This document shows, one piece after another, positions 23,281 to 30,451 of a stretch of 33,369 nucleotides of DNA. The translations under genes and the position numbers were made by a program. The first letter of the stretch is position 1. The number at the start of each line of letters is the position of its first letter. Origin of the DNA: 66-474 sp035277545 (GTDB lineage: Bacteria > Pseudomonadota > Gammaproteobacteria > Xanthomonadales > Rhodanobacteraceae); NCBI GenBank assembly GCA_035277545.1, contig DATEKI010000244.1, positions 1 to 33,369 on the forward strand, in the 5' to 3' direction. Below the pieces are notes generated by a model. It ran no database searches. It had not been told where the DNA came from and saw only the letters and a list, made by a program, of their open reading frames with translations.

Positions 23281-23310
23281 CCGATGCGACCCATGGACGG
23301 GTCGCATCGG
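23281..23310. repeat. Perfect 12-base-arm hairpin between argS and the SPOR gene
   Basis: CCGATGCGACCC (23281-23292) and GGGTCGCATCGG (23299-23310) with a 6-base loop. On the minus strand it follows the argS stop by 24 bases and ends 20 bases before the SPOR start codon. There is no T-run on either strand, so it is a strong RNA structure rather than a clear intrinsic terminator. Confidence 0.7.
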
Positions 23311-23334
23311 CCGTTCTTCAGATGATGCGAATCG

Positions 23335-25017
23335 TCACATCGTTTGCGGCGCCGACACGCCCAGCATAGCGAGTCCGTTGGCGAGCACCAGCCGCGTGGC
23401 ATACGCCAGCGCGACGCGTGCGTTGCGCACGCCCTCGTCGTCCACCAGGAATTGTTCGGCGTTGTACCAGACGTGGAACGCGCCAGCCAGCTCGCGCAGG
23501 TATTGCGCCAGCAGGTGCGGTTCGCGGTTGTCGGCCGCGGCTTCGACGATTTCCGGAAAGCGCGAGATTTCCACCATCACGTCGCGTGCGTGCCCGCCCT
23601 GCAGCCGGTCGAGGTGCTTCAGCGCCTCGCGCTGTTCGAAGACGATGGAGCGCTCGTGCATCTGCCGTTGCACCGAACACACCCGCGCGTGCGCGTACTG
23701 GATGTAGTAGACCGGGTTGTCGTTGGTCTGCGCGCGTGCGAGGTCGATGTCGAACACCAGCTGCGAATCGCTCTTGCGCGCGATCAGGAAATAGCGCGTG
23801 GCGTCCAGGCCGGCCATGTCGATCAGGTAGCGCAGCGTGACGTAGCTGCCGGCGCGCTTGGAAATCTTCACTTCCTCGCCACCCTTCACCACGGTCACCA
23901 TCTGGTGCAGGACGTATTCGGGCCAGTCTTTCGGAATGCCGATGTCGAGCGCCTGCAGTCCGGCGCGCACGCGCGCGAGCGAGCCGTGGTGGTCGGCGCC
24001 CAGTTCGGTGACCGCACGCTTGTAGCCGCGCTCCCATTTCGACAGGTGGTAGGCGACGTCCGGCACGAAATACGTGTAGGTGCCGTCGGACTTCCGCATC
24101 ACGCGGTCCTTGTCGTCGCCGAACCCGGTCGCGCGCAACCACAACGCGCCGTCTGCTTCGTACGAATGCCCCTCTGCGCCGATACGATCGACCACCTGCT
24201 GCACCTTGGCATCGGTGTACAGCGAGGACTCGAGGAAGTACACGTCGAACACGACGCCGAAGGCGCGCAGGTCCTCGTCCTGTTCGCGGCGTAGCCACGC
24301 CACCGCGAAATGGCGGATCGCGTCGAGGTCATCCGGGTCCCTCGACGCGGTGACACGATCGCCACCGGCCTCGACCGTGGCGCCGCCGAGGAAATCCCTC
24401 GCGACATCACGGATGTAGTCGCCGCGATAGCCATCCGCGGGCCAGCGCGGATCCTCGGGCTCGATGCCCTTGATGCGCGCCTGCACCGACAGCGCGAGAT
24501 TCTGGATCTGCGCGCCGGCGTCGTTGTAGTAATACTCGCGATAGACCTTCCAGCCGGTCGCCGAGAACAGCCTCGACAAGGTGTCGCCGATCGCGGCGGC
24601 ACGTGCGTGGCCGACGTGCAGCGGGCCGGTGGGGTTGGCCGAAACGAATTCCACGCCCACCGCACGGCCTGCGCCGGATTTGCCGTGCCCGTAATGGGCG
24701 CCTTCGTGCAGGACGCGCCGGATTTCCTCGTGCCAGGCGGCATCGGTAAGGAAAAAGTTGATGAAGCCGGGGCCGGCGATCTCGACTTTCGCAACCAGGG
24801 GATTGGCTGGCAGCGCCGCGACAATCGCGGTGGCGAGGTCGCGCGGCTTCTTGCCGGCCTTCTTCGCGAGCAACATCGCCACGTTGCAGGCGAAATCCCC
24901 GTGCTCGCGCGAGCGGGTGCGCTCGATGACGAAATCGGGCGCCGGTGCTTCCAGCAGGCCGTCCCGATGCAAGCGGTCCAGGGCGTGTTCGAGGAGCTCG
25001 TGGAGGGCGTCTTTCAC
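23335..25017 (-). CDS. argS: Arginyl-tRNA synthetase
   Basis: A 560-residue class I synthetase, near E. coli ArgS (577). It charges tRNA-Arg with arginine. The N-terminal Add-1 domain (1-115) includes REHGDFACNVAMLLAKKAG and KVEIAGPGFINFFL. The HIGH-type motif is PTGPLHVGHARA near residue 130. Further landmarks are REYYYNDAGAQI, YTYFVPDVAYHLSKWERG, GADHHGSLAR and the KMSKS-type loop EEVKISKRAGSYVTL. The C-terminal alpha-helical anticodon-binding domain ends in LVLANGLAMLGV. The start is GTG 25017 (MKDALHELLEHAL), where similarity begins. The longer frame upstream passes through a low-complexity region and is probably not translated. Confidence 0.97.
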   Translation of the reverse strand: MKDALHELLEHALDRLHRDGLLEAPAPDFVIERTRSREHGDFACNVAMLLAKKAGKKPRDLATAIVAALPANPLVAKVEIAGPGFINFFLTDAAWHEEIRRVLHEGAHYGHGKSGAGRAVGVEFVSANPTGPLHVGHARAAAIGDTLSRLFSATGWKVYREYYYNDAGAQIQNLALSVQARIKGIEPEDPRWPADGYRGDYIRDVARDFLGGATVEAGGDRVTASRDPDDLDAIRHFAVAWLRREQDEDLRAFGVVFDVYFLESSLYTDAKVQQVVDRIGAEGHSYEADGALWLRATGFGDDKDRVMRKSDGTYTYFVPDVAYHLSKWERGYKRAVTELGADHHGSLARVRAGLQALDIGIPKDWPEYVLHQMVTVVKGGEEVKISKRAGSYVTLRYLIDMAGLDATRYFLIARKSDSQLVFDIDLARAQTNDNPVYYIQYAHARVCSVQRQMHERSIVFEQREALKHLDRLQGGHARDVMVEISRFPEIVEAAADNREPHLLAQYLRELAGAFHVWYNAEQFLVDDEGVRNARVALAYATRLVLANGLAMLGVSAPQTM

Positions 25018-25087
25018 GGAAACGAAAAGGTTGCAGGTGGCGACCTGCCATCGTAGCGCAGTGGCGCATCCCGACCAAACAAGCAGT

Positions 25088-25260
25088 TGTGGATAACTCG
25101 GTGGACAGCCGTGGATGATGCCCGCGAGGGGCGCCAACCGCATCGCCGTTTCGTCGCTGGTCAGAAAGAAAATTCTTTTACTTTCATTTGTTTATTTTTA
25201 TTTTAACGAAAGCACACTAAAAGAAGCTGTCAAGCGCTTGTGATCAGGCGTTGTGCATAA
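25088..25260. other. A+T-rich island flanked by two DnaA-box matches in a gene-free stretch
   Basis: The 441 bases between argS and radC (25018-25458) contain no gene I can support. At 25088-25096 lies TGTGGATAA, the complement of the DnaA box TTATCCACA, and at 25252-25260 TGTGCATAA, the complement of TTATGCACA (fits TTATNCACA). Between them, about 25162-25226 is roughly one-quarter G+C and holds a hairpin (arms GAAAGAAAA and TTTTACTTTC with one bulge). A perfect palindrome CAAGCGCTTG (25231-25240) and a consensus TTGACA on the minus strand (25233-25228, no matching -10) follow. The rest, to 25458, has ordinary composition and nothing recognisable. Confidence 0.55.
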
Positions 25261-25458
25261 CTGATTGCAAGAGTGGTGCGGCCTGGCGCTCGTTTCATCC
25301 GCCAACATGGGGAAGTATTTGAAGAACCGTTGCGAGCGAACAACGCCATCCATGGCGAAAGGGCTCGGTGATGGCGTGACGTCGACCAGATCGGCGAGAC
25401 TGCCGATCTCGACGCCCAAGGCGGCCAGCAGGGCAGGCTACATGGATGGAGGGGCTCT

Positions 25459-26124
25459 TCAAATCAATCCGCGCGCAGCCATCGACGTCGGTTCGCCCGC
25501 GCCAACCACCAGGTGGTCCAGCACCCGCACGCCCACCAGCTGCAACGCGTCGCGCAGCTGGCGCGTGATGTTGCGGTCCGCGGCCGAGGGTTCGGCGACA
25601 CCCGACGGATGGTTGTGCGCCAGGATCACCGCCGCCGCGTTGTGCTTGAGCGAGGCGCGCACGACTTCGCGCGGGTGCACCGACGCGCCGTCCAGCGTGC
25701 CGCGGAACAATTCCTCGAACGCCAGCACGCGATGGCGGTTGTCGAGGAACAGGCAGGCGAAGACTTCGTAGGGCTTGTGCGCGAGTTGCGCTTTCAGGAA
25801 CGCAGCGCTGTCGCGAGGGCTCGTCAACGCGGTGCGCCCAGCCAACTCTTCACCCAGGCAGCGCCGCGCCAATTCCAGCGCGGCGACAAGGCGTGCGCGC
25901 TTCGCCGGCCCCAACCCCGGCACGCCGGCCAGATCGCGCGCGAGCAACGCGTTCAGGCCGCCCGCATGCGCAAGCAGGTCGCGCCCCATGTCGACGGCGC
26001 TGGCACCGCGCACGCCGCTGCCCAAAAGGACCGCCAGCAACTCGGCCGGCGTCAGCGCGGCACCGCCGCGGGCCAGCAGTTTTTCGCGCGGACGTTCGTC
26101 CTCGGGCCAGTCACGTATGCTCAT
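25459..26124 (-). CDS. radC: RadC family (JAB/MPN+) protein
   Basis: 221 residues, the usual RadC length. An N-terminal helix-hairpin-helix part (about 58-80: LARDLAGVPGLGPAKRARL) precedes a JAB/MPN+ domain (about 98-221) with the metal-binding pattern EVFACLFLDNRHRVL, then Glu in EELFRGTLDG, HNHPSG (170-175) and Asp183. These are the zinc ligands of a deubiquitinase-like metalloprotease fold, so a metal-dependent hydrolase is possible. The historical DNA-repair assignment of RadC is not supported experimentally, and the biological role is uncertain. It starts at ATG 26124 (MSIRDWPEDERPREKL, typical) with a purine-rich site upstream. It diverges from coaC, with 116 bases between starts in which I see no clear promoter. 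Confidence 0.93.
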   Translation of the reverse strand: MSIRDWPEDERPREKLLARGGAALTPAELLAVLLGSGVRGASAVDMGRDLLAHAGGLNALLARDLAGVPGLGPAKRARLVAALELARRCLGEELAGRTALTSPRDSAAFLKAQLAHKPYEVFACLFLDNRHRVLAFEELFRGTLDGASVHPREVVRASLKHNAAAVILAHNHPSGVAEPSAADRNITRQLRDALQLVGVRVLDHLVVGAGEPTSMAARGLI

Positions 26125-26240
26125 CGCGTACCCCCTTCCTGCCGGCATTCAGCATGCCCGCCTTGCAACAACGCGTGCAGCGGAATGGCCGTGCGATTCG
26201 GGTAAGCTAATCGCCGGTTTGCCTGTCAGCGGATGCCGAC

Positions 26241-26816
26241 ATGAATGCCACGCAACCTCGTCCCGGCGAACACAAACATGTCCTGCTCGGCGTCTCGGGG
26301 GGCATCGCCGCCTACAAGGCGTGCGAGGTCGTGCGCCGCCTGCGCGACGCGGGCGCCGAGGTGCGCGTGGTACTCACCGAGAACGCCGCACGCTTCGTCA
26401 CGCCGTTGACGTTCCAGGCGCTCTCGGGCCAGCCGGTGCGCCACGGCCTGTGGGATGCAGAAGCCGAAATGGGCATGGGACACCTTGAACTGGCGCGCTG
26501 GGCCGAAGCGGTGCTGATCGCCCCGGCCTCGGCCGACACGCTGGCCAAACTCGCGCACGGTTTCGCCGACGACCTGCTCTCGACGTTGTGCCTTGCAACC
26601 ACCGCGCCGCTCGCCGTGGCGCCAGCCATGAACCACCGCATGTGGCTGCACCCGGCCACGCAGGCGAATGTCGCCACCCTGCGCGCACGTGGCGTCGCGA
26701 TCCTCGGGCCCGCGAACGGACCGCTCGCGGAGGGCGAATCGGGACCCGGCCGGATGCTGGAACCACAGCAGCTGGTGCAGGCGCTCGCCATCCCGGGCGG
26801 CACGCATGTTGCGTGA
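26241..26816 (+). CDS. coaC: Phosphopantothenoylcysteine decarboxylase (CoaC), separate from CoaB
   Basis: 191 residues that cover only the flavoprotein decarboxylase half of the usual bifunctional CoaBC (about 400 residues). It converts 4'-phosphopantothenoylcysteine to 4'-phosphopantetheine in coenzyme A synthesis. Landmarks: FMN-binding LLGVSGGIAAYKACEVVRRL, the catalytic His in MGHLELARWAEAVLIAPASAD, FADDLLSTL, the PAMNHRMW substrate motif, and GPLAEGESGPGRML. The reading frame ends with TGA at 26814-26816, exactly in the linker where fused enzymes continue into CoaB. The CoaB half follows in the +1 frame, beginning 11 bases before this stop. No homopolymer at the junction suggests a simple sequencing slip. 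Confidence 0.93.
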   Translation: MNATQPRPGEHKHVLLGVSGGIAAYKACEVVRRLRDAGAEVRVVLTENAARFVTPLTFQALSGQPVRHGLWDAEAEMGMGHLELARWAEAVLIAPASADTLAKLAHGFADDLLSTLCLATTAPLAVAPAMNHRMWLHPATQANVATLRARGVAILGPANGPLAEGESGPGRMLEPQQLVQALAIPGGTHVA

Positions 26817-27480
26817 GGACGCACTCGCCGGCGTGAAAGTCGTGATCGACGCCGGACCGACCTACGAAGACATCGACCCGGTGCGGTTCATCGGCAACCG
26901 CAGCTCGGGCAAGATGGGTTTCGCCGTTGCCGAAGCCGCCGCGCGTGCCGGCGCCGACGTCACGCTGGTCGCGGGCCCCGTCGCGCTTTCGACGCCGCCC
27001 GGCGTCGCCCGCCGCGTGGACGTGCGCAGTGCCCTGCAGATGCGCGACGCAGTGATGCGCGCGGTGGAAGGCGCCGACATCTTCATCGCCACCGCGGCGG
27101 TAGCCGATTGGCGCGTCGCCGATTACAGCGCGCGCAAGATCAAGAAGGGTCCGGCCGGAGCGCCGGTGCTGGAACTGGTCGAGAACCCCGACATCCTCGC
27201 CGAAGTCGCGGCGCGCAATCCGCGTCCTTTCGTCGTCGGTTTCGCCGCGGAGACCGATCATGTCGTCGAACACGCGCACGAAAAACTGGTGCGCAAGAAA
27301 CTCGATCTGGTGGCCGCCAATCGCGTCGACGAAAACACCGGGATCGGCGCCGACGACAACGCGCTGGAGTTGATCTGGATCGGAGGCAGCGAAACCCTGC
27401 CGCACGCGCCGAAGCCAGTACTGGCGCGCGCGCTGGTGGCGCGCATCGCTGCCCACTACCACGCACGGAAACACGCATGA
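26806..27480 (+). CDS. coaB: Phosphopantothenate-cysteine ligase (CoaB), separate from CoaC
   Basis: 224 residues from ATG 26806, the ligase half of CoaBC, which joins cysteine to 4'-phosphopantothenate using CTP (or ATP). Landmarks: VVIDAGPTYEDIDPVRFIGN followed by RSSGKMGFAVAEAA, the dimer/nucleotide segment FIATAAVADWRV, ARKIKKGP (the lysine motif of the active site), ENPDILAEVA, VVGFAAETD and LDLVAANRV. The domain is complete, so nothing was lost with the separation from coaC. The start ATG lies within the last codons of coaC (ATG-TTG-CGT-GA), fitting translational coupling. Its stop overlaps the dut start (ATGA at 27477-27480). A longer upstream frame is shadow. Confidence 0.93.
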   Translation: MLREDALAGVKVVIDAGPTYEDIDPVRFIGNRSSGKMGFAVAEAAARAGADVTLVAGPVALSTPPGVARRVDVRSALQMRDAVMRAVEGADIFIATAAVADWRVADYSARKIKKGPAGAPVLELVENPDILAEVAARNPRPFVVGFAAETDHVVEHAHEKLVRKKLDLVAANRVDENTGIGADDNALELIWIGGSETLPHAPKPVLARALVARIAAHYHARKHA

Positions 27481-27950
27481 ATCCATCGCAACAAGCGGTC
27501 CCGGTCGAGCTGAAGCGCCTCGATGCGCGCCTCGGCGATTCCATCCCGTTGCCTGCCTACGCCACCGATGGCAGCGCGGCGATGGATTTGCGCGCGGCGC
27601 CCGAAAGCGCCATCACGCTCGCGCCGGGCGACAGCACGCTGGTTCCGACCGGCCTTGCTATCCACATCGGCGACCCCGGCTGGTGCGCGCTGATCCTGCC
27701 GCGCTCAGGCCTGGGCCACAAGCACGGCCTGGTGCTGGGCAACCTCACCGGCCTGATCGACGCCGATTACCAGGGCCCCCTGATGATTTCATGCTGGAAC
27801 CGCGGCAACGTGGCATTTACCATCCAGCCGGGTGACCGCATCGCGCAGTTGCTGGTGACGCCGGTGGCGCGCGTCGCGTGGCGCATGGTCGATGATTTCG
27901 CGGCAAGCGCGCGCGGCATCGGCGGATTTGGCTCGACAGGGGTCGCATGA
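27477..27950 (+). CDS. dut: dUTP diphosphatase
   Basis: 157 residues, a trimeric dUTPase that hydrolyses dUTP to dUMP and pyrophosphate, keeping uracil out of DNA and feeding thymidylate synthesis. All five family motifs are present: ATDGSAAMDLRA, PRSGLGHKHG, GLIDADYQGPL with the catalytic Asp, GDRIAQLLV, and the C-terminal RGIGGFGSTG arm that closes over the site. It starts at ATG 27477, overlapping the coaB stop by four bases, and ends overlapping the next gene by four bases (ATGA at 27947-27950). The chain coaC-coaB-dut-algC is thus one translationally linked operon. The order coaBC-dut-algC is common in pseudomonads and xanthomonads. Confidence 0.97.
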   Translation: MNPSQQAVPVELKRLDARLGDSIPLPAYATDGSAAMDLRAAPESAITLAPGDSTLVPTGLAIHIGDPGWCALILPRSGLGHKHGLVLGNLTGLIDADYQGPLMISCWNRGNVAFTIQPGDRIAQLLVTPVARVAWRMVDDFAASARGIGGFGSTGVA

Positions 27951-30364
27951 CAGACAACGATTCGACCGCCAGCAAGGCTTCCAACGCCCAGCAAATGCAG
28001 GCCGCCGCGCGTGCCGTCCGCGCGCGCTTCAGCCTGCGCCGCGGCATCGCTGCGGTGGTGGCCGACCTGTTGCTCGCGCTCGGCACCCTGCTGGTGCTGT
28101 TCGGCTTGTTCATGGGCTGGCAGGCTTGGTTGACGTGGCGCCAGGCCAACGCCGCGCAGGCCCTGGTGCAGGCAAGACAGGATGCCGCGCAAAAGATCGC
28201 GCTGATCATTGCGGAACGGCGCGCGCAAGTCGTCAAGGCACTTTCGCAACCCGCGCTGGTCGCCGAACTCGCCGCCAACGACGACGCGCCGGCACGCGCC
28301 GCGGCCGCGCAGACCGTCAAGGCGGAAATCAAAGATGCTTCCGGCGTGACGCTGTACAGCCCGCAATTGAACGAAGTGCTGCACGGCAACCTCGCGCAAC
28401 TCGGTTACGCGCGTGCGGCGCAGCTGATGTCCAGCCTGAGCGAAGACGATGTCGGCCCTGCGCAATCACCGGCCCCGCGTGTCGTGAGTTTCGCGGGCCC
28501 GGTCATGGGTGCGGATGGCAAGCCGTTGGCCTTCGCGACGATCGATTTTCCAGATTCGGCGCTGCGTGGCGTGTTGCAGTCCCTGCAGGTAAGCGCAGGA
28601 AGGGTGGACCTCCGGCAAAGCAACAAATCCGGCGACATCGTGCTGGCCGGCGCGGGCCAGGACGGTTTGTCGACCGCCGACGACGCCAGCGTACCGGTGG
28701 CGCACAGCTTGTACAGCATCGCCTCGGCACCCCCGGAATTCTGGCTGCCGATCACCCGATCGTTTGTCACCGCCCTGGTATTGGCGATCATCACGCTTCT
28801 GCTTGGTGCTGGCGCGCTGTGGCTGCGTCCACGCGCACGCGCGCGCCTCGGCGGCGCGCCGCTTGAGGATGAACCCGCGCTGGCCGACGTGATCGCCGCC
28901 GCACCGCCGAAATCCACACCGTCCCCGGCCACGAAACCCGCGGCGGAAGCGGCGGCACCGGCGCACGCGTCGGCGCAGCATGACCCCATTCCCGACCGCA
29001 GCATTTTCCGTGCATACGACATTCGCGGCGTGGTCGGACAAACGCTGACCGAAGGCGTCGCACGCCAGCTCGGCCGTGCGATCGGCAGCGCGGTACGCGA
29101 CAAGGAGCTTTCCGAAATCGTGGTAGGTCGCGATGGGCGCCTGTCCGGCCCGATGCTCTCCGGTGCGCTGATCGAGGGCTTGCGCGCCGCCGGCGTGGAC
29201 GTGATCGACATCGGCGCGGTCCCGACGCCGGTCAGTTATTTCGCCGCCTACCAACTCAACACCGGCTCGTGCGTCTCGGTGACCGGCAGCCACAATCCGC
29301 CCGACTACAACGGATTCAAGGTCGTGATCGGCGGCGAAACGCTGGCCGAGGACGCGATCCAGGATTTGCACCAGCGCATCGTGGACGGCCGCCTCGCCGA
29401 AGGCCACGGGTCACTGCGCCAATACGACATCACCGGCGAATACATCGAGCGCATCGCCTCCGACATCCAGACCGGGCGCGCGCTGAAGGTGGTCGTCGAT
29501 TGCGGCAACGGCATCGCCGGCGAAACCGCGCCGGGCGTTGTACACGCGATCGGCTGCGAACCCATTCCGTTGTACTGCGACGTGGACGGCAATTTTCCTA
29601 ACCATCATCCCGACCCCTCCGAACCGAAGAACCTCGCAGACCTGATCCTGACGGTCAGGAAAACGGGCGCGGATGTCGGCCTCGCGTTCGACGGCGACGG
29701 TGACCGGCTCGGCGTCGTCACGAAGGACGGCGAAATCATCTACCCCGATCGCGTGCTGATGCTGTTCGCGCAGGACGTACTCACCCGCAACCCGGGCGCG
29801 ACGATCCTGTACGACGTGAAGTGCACCGGACACCTGCAGCCGTTGATCCTGAAGGCCGGCGGCAGCCCGCTGATGTGGAAGACCGGGCACTCGCTGATCA
29901 AGGCCAAGATGAAGGAAACCGGCGCGCAACTCGCCGGGGAGATGAGCGGGCACTTCTTCTTCCGCGAACGCTGGTACGGTTTCGACGACGGCGTTTACGC
30001 AGCCGCGCGGCTGCTGGAAATCCTGGCAGACGATCCGGAAGGCCGCACGCCGGAAGAAATCTTCGCGGCGCTGCCGAAGGGCGTCTCGACGCCCGAGCTG
30101 CACATCCAGATGCAGGAAGGCCAGAACCATCCCTTCATCGCGCGCTTCCGTGAACGTGCGCAGTTCGACGGCGCGCGCATCACCACCATCGATGGCCTGC
30201 GCGCGGATTGGCCCGACGGCTGGGGCCTGGTGCGCGCGTCCAACACCACGCCGGTGCTGGTGCTGCGCTTCGACGCCGACAACGCCACCGCGCTGAAACG
30301 CATCCAGGATGCTTTCCGCGCGCAGATCCTGGCGTGCGACGACACGCTGCAGTTGCCGTTCTGA
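27947..30364 (+). CDS. algC: Phosphomannomutase/phosphoglucomutase (AlgC type) with N-terminal membrane module
   Basis: 805 residues in two parts. Residues 1-345: transmembrane helix about 33-58, an extracytoplasmic stretch to about 270 rich in Ala and Gln, a second helix about 272-293, then a Pro/Ala linker, the layout of a membrane sensor domain. Residues 350-805: a complete alpha-D-phosphohexomutase, as long as P. aeruginosa AlgC (463), with catalytic Ser448 in TGSHNPPDYNGFK, the Mg2+ loop FDGDGDRLG, the sugar-binding GEMSGH, and the phosphate-binding RASNTTP near the end. It interconverts mannose- or glucose-6-phosphate and the 1-phosphates for exopolysaccharide and LPS precursors. The mutase would lie on the cytoplasmic side. 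It starts at ATG 27947, overlapping dut; no internal start with a ribosome site stands out before the mutase. Confidence 0.93.
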   Translation: MTDNDSTASKASNAQQMQAAARAVRARFSLRRGIAAVVADLLLALGTLLVLFGLFMGWQAWLTWRQANAAQALVQARQDAAQKIALIIAERRAQVVKALSQPALVAELAANDDAPARAAAAQTVKAEIKDASGVTLYSPQLNEVLHGNLAQLGYARAAQLMSSLSEDDVGPAQSPAPRVVSFAGPVMGADGKPLAFATIDFPDSALRGVLQSLQVSAGRVDLRQSNKSGDIVLAGAGQDGLSTADDASVPVAHSLYSIASAPPEFWLPITRSFVTALVLAIITLLLGAGALWLRPRARARLGGAPLEDEPALADVIAAAPPKSTPSPATKPAAEAAAPAHASAQHDPIPDRSIFRAYDIRGVVGQTLTEGVARQLGRAIGSAVRDKELSEIVVGRDGRLSGPMLSGALIEGLRAAGVDVIDIGAVPTPVSYFAAYQLNTGSCVSVTGSHNPPDYNGFKVVIGGETLAEDAIQDLHQRIVDGRLAEGHGSLRQYDITGEYIERIASDIQTGRALKVVVDCGNGIAGETAPGVVHAIGCEPIPLYCDVDGNFPNHHPDPSEPKNLADLILTVRKTGADVGLAFDGDGDRLGVVTKDGEIIYPDRVLMLFAQDVLTRNPGATILYDVKCTGHLQPLILKAGGSPLMWKTGHSLIKAKMKETGAQLAGEMSGHFFFRERWYGFDDGVYAAARLLEILADDPEGRTPEEIFAALPKGVSTPELHIQMQEGQNHPFIARFRERAQFDGARITTIDGLRADWPDGWGLVRASNTTPVLVLRFDADNATALKRIQDAFRAQILACDDTLQLPF

Positions 30365-30451
30365 CCTTTCGCCCGCAGCCGCAGATCGAGATCGCGGGGA
30401 CCGAACGACTACCGCGCCCCGGACGACACGCCGAACGGCATGTCCGGCCGA

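Noticed and set aside
25018..25143. N-terminal extension of ArgS
   Set aside because: ArgS similarity begins at GTG 25017; the upstream part has no resemblance to the family.
25198..25419. A 73-codon open frame on the minus strand in the argS-radC gap
   Set aside because: No recognisable family, no ribosome-binding site that stands out, and it runs into the A+T-rich tract; not supported as a gene.
26795..26820. Programmed frameshift site joining coaC and coaB
   Set aside because: No slippery heptamer or homopolymer is visible at the junction; the overlap ATG for coaB is a simpler explanation, though a sequence error is not excluded.
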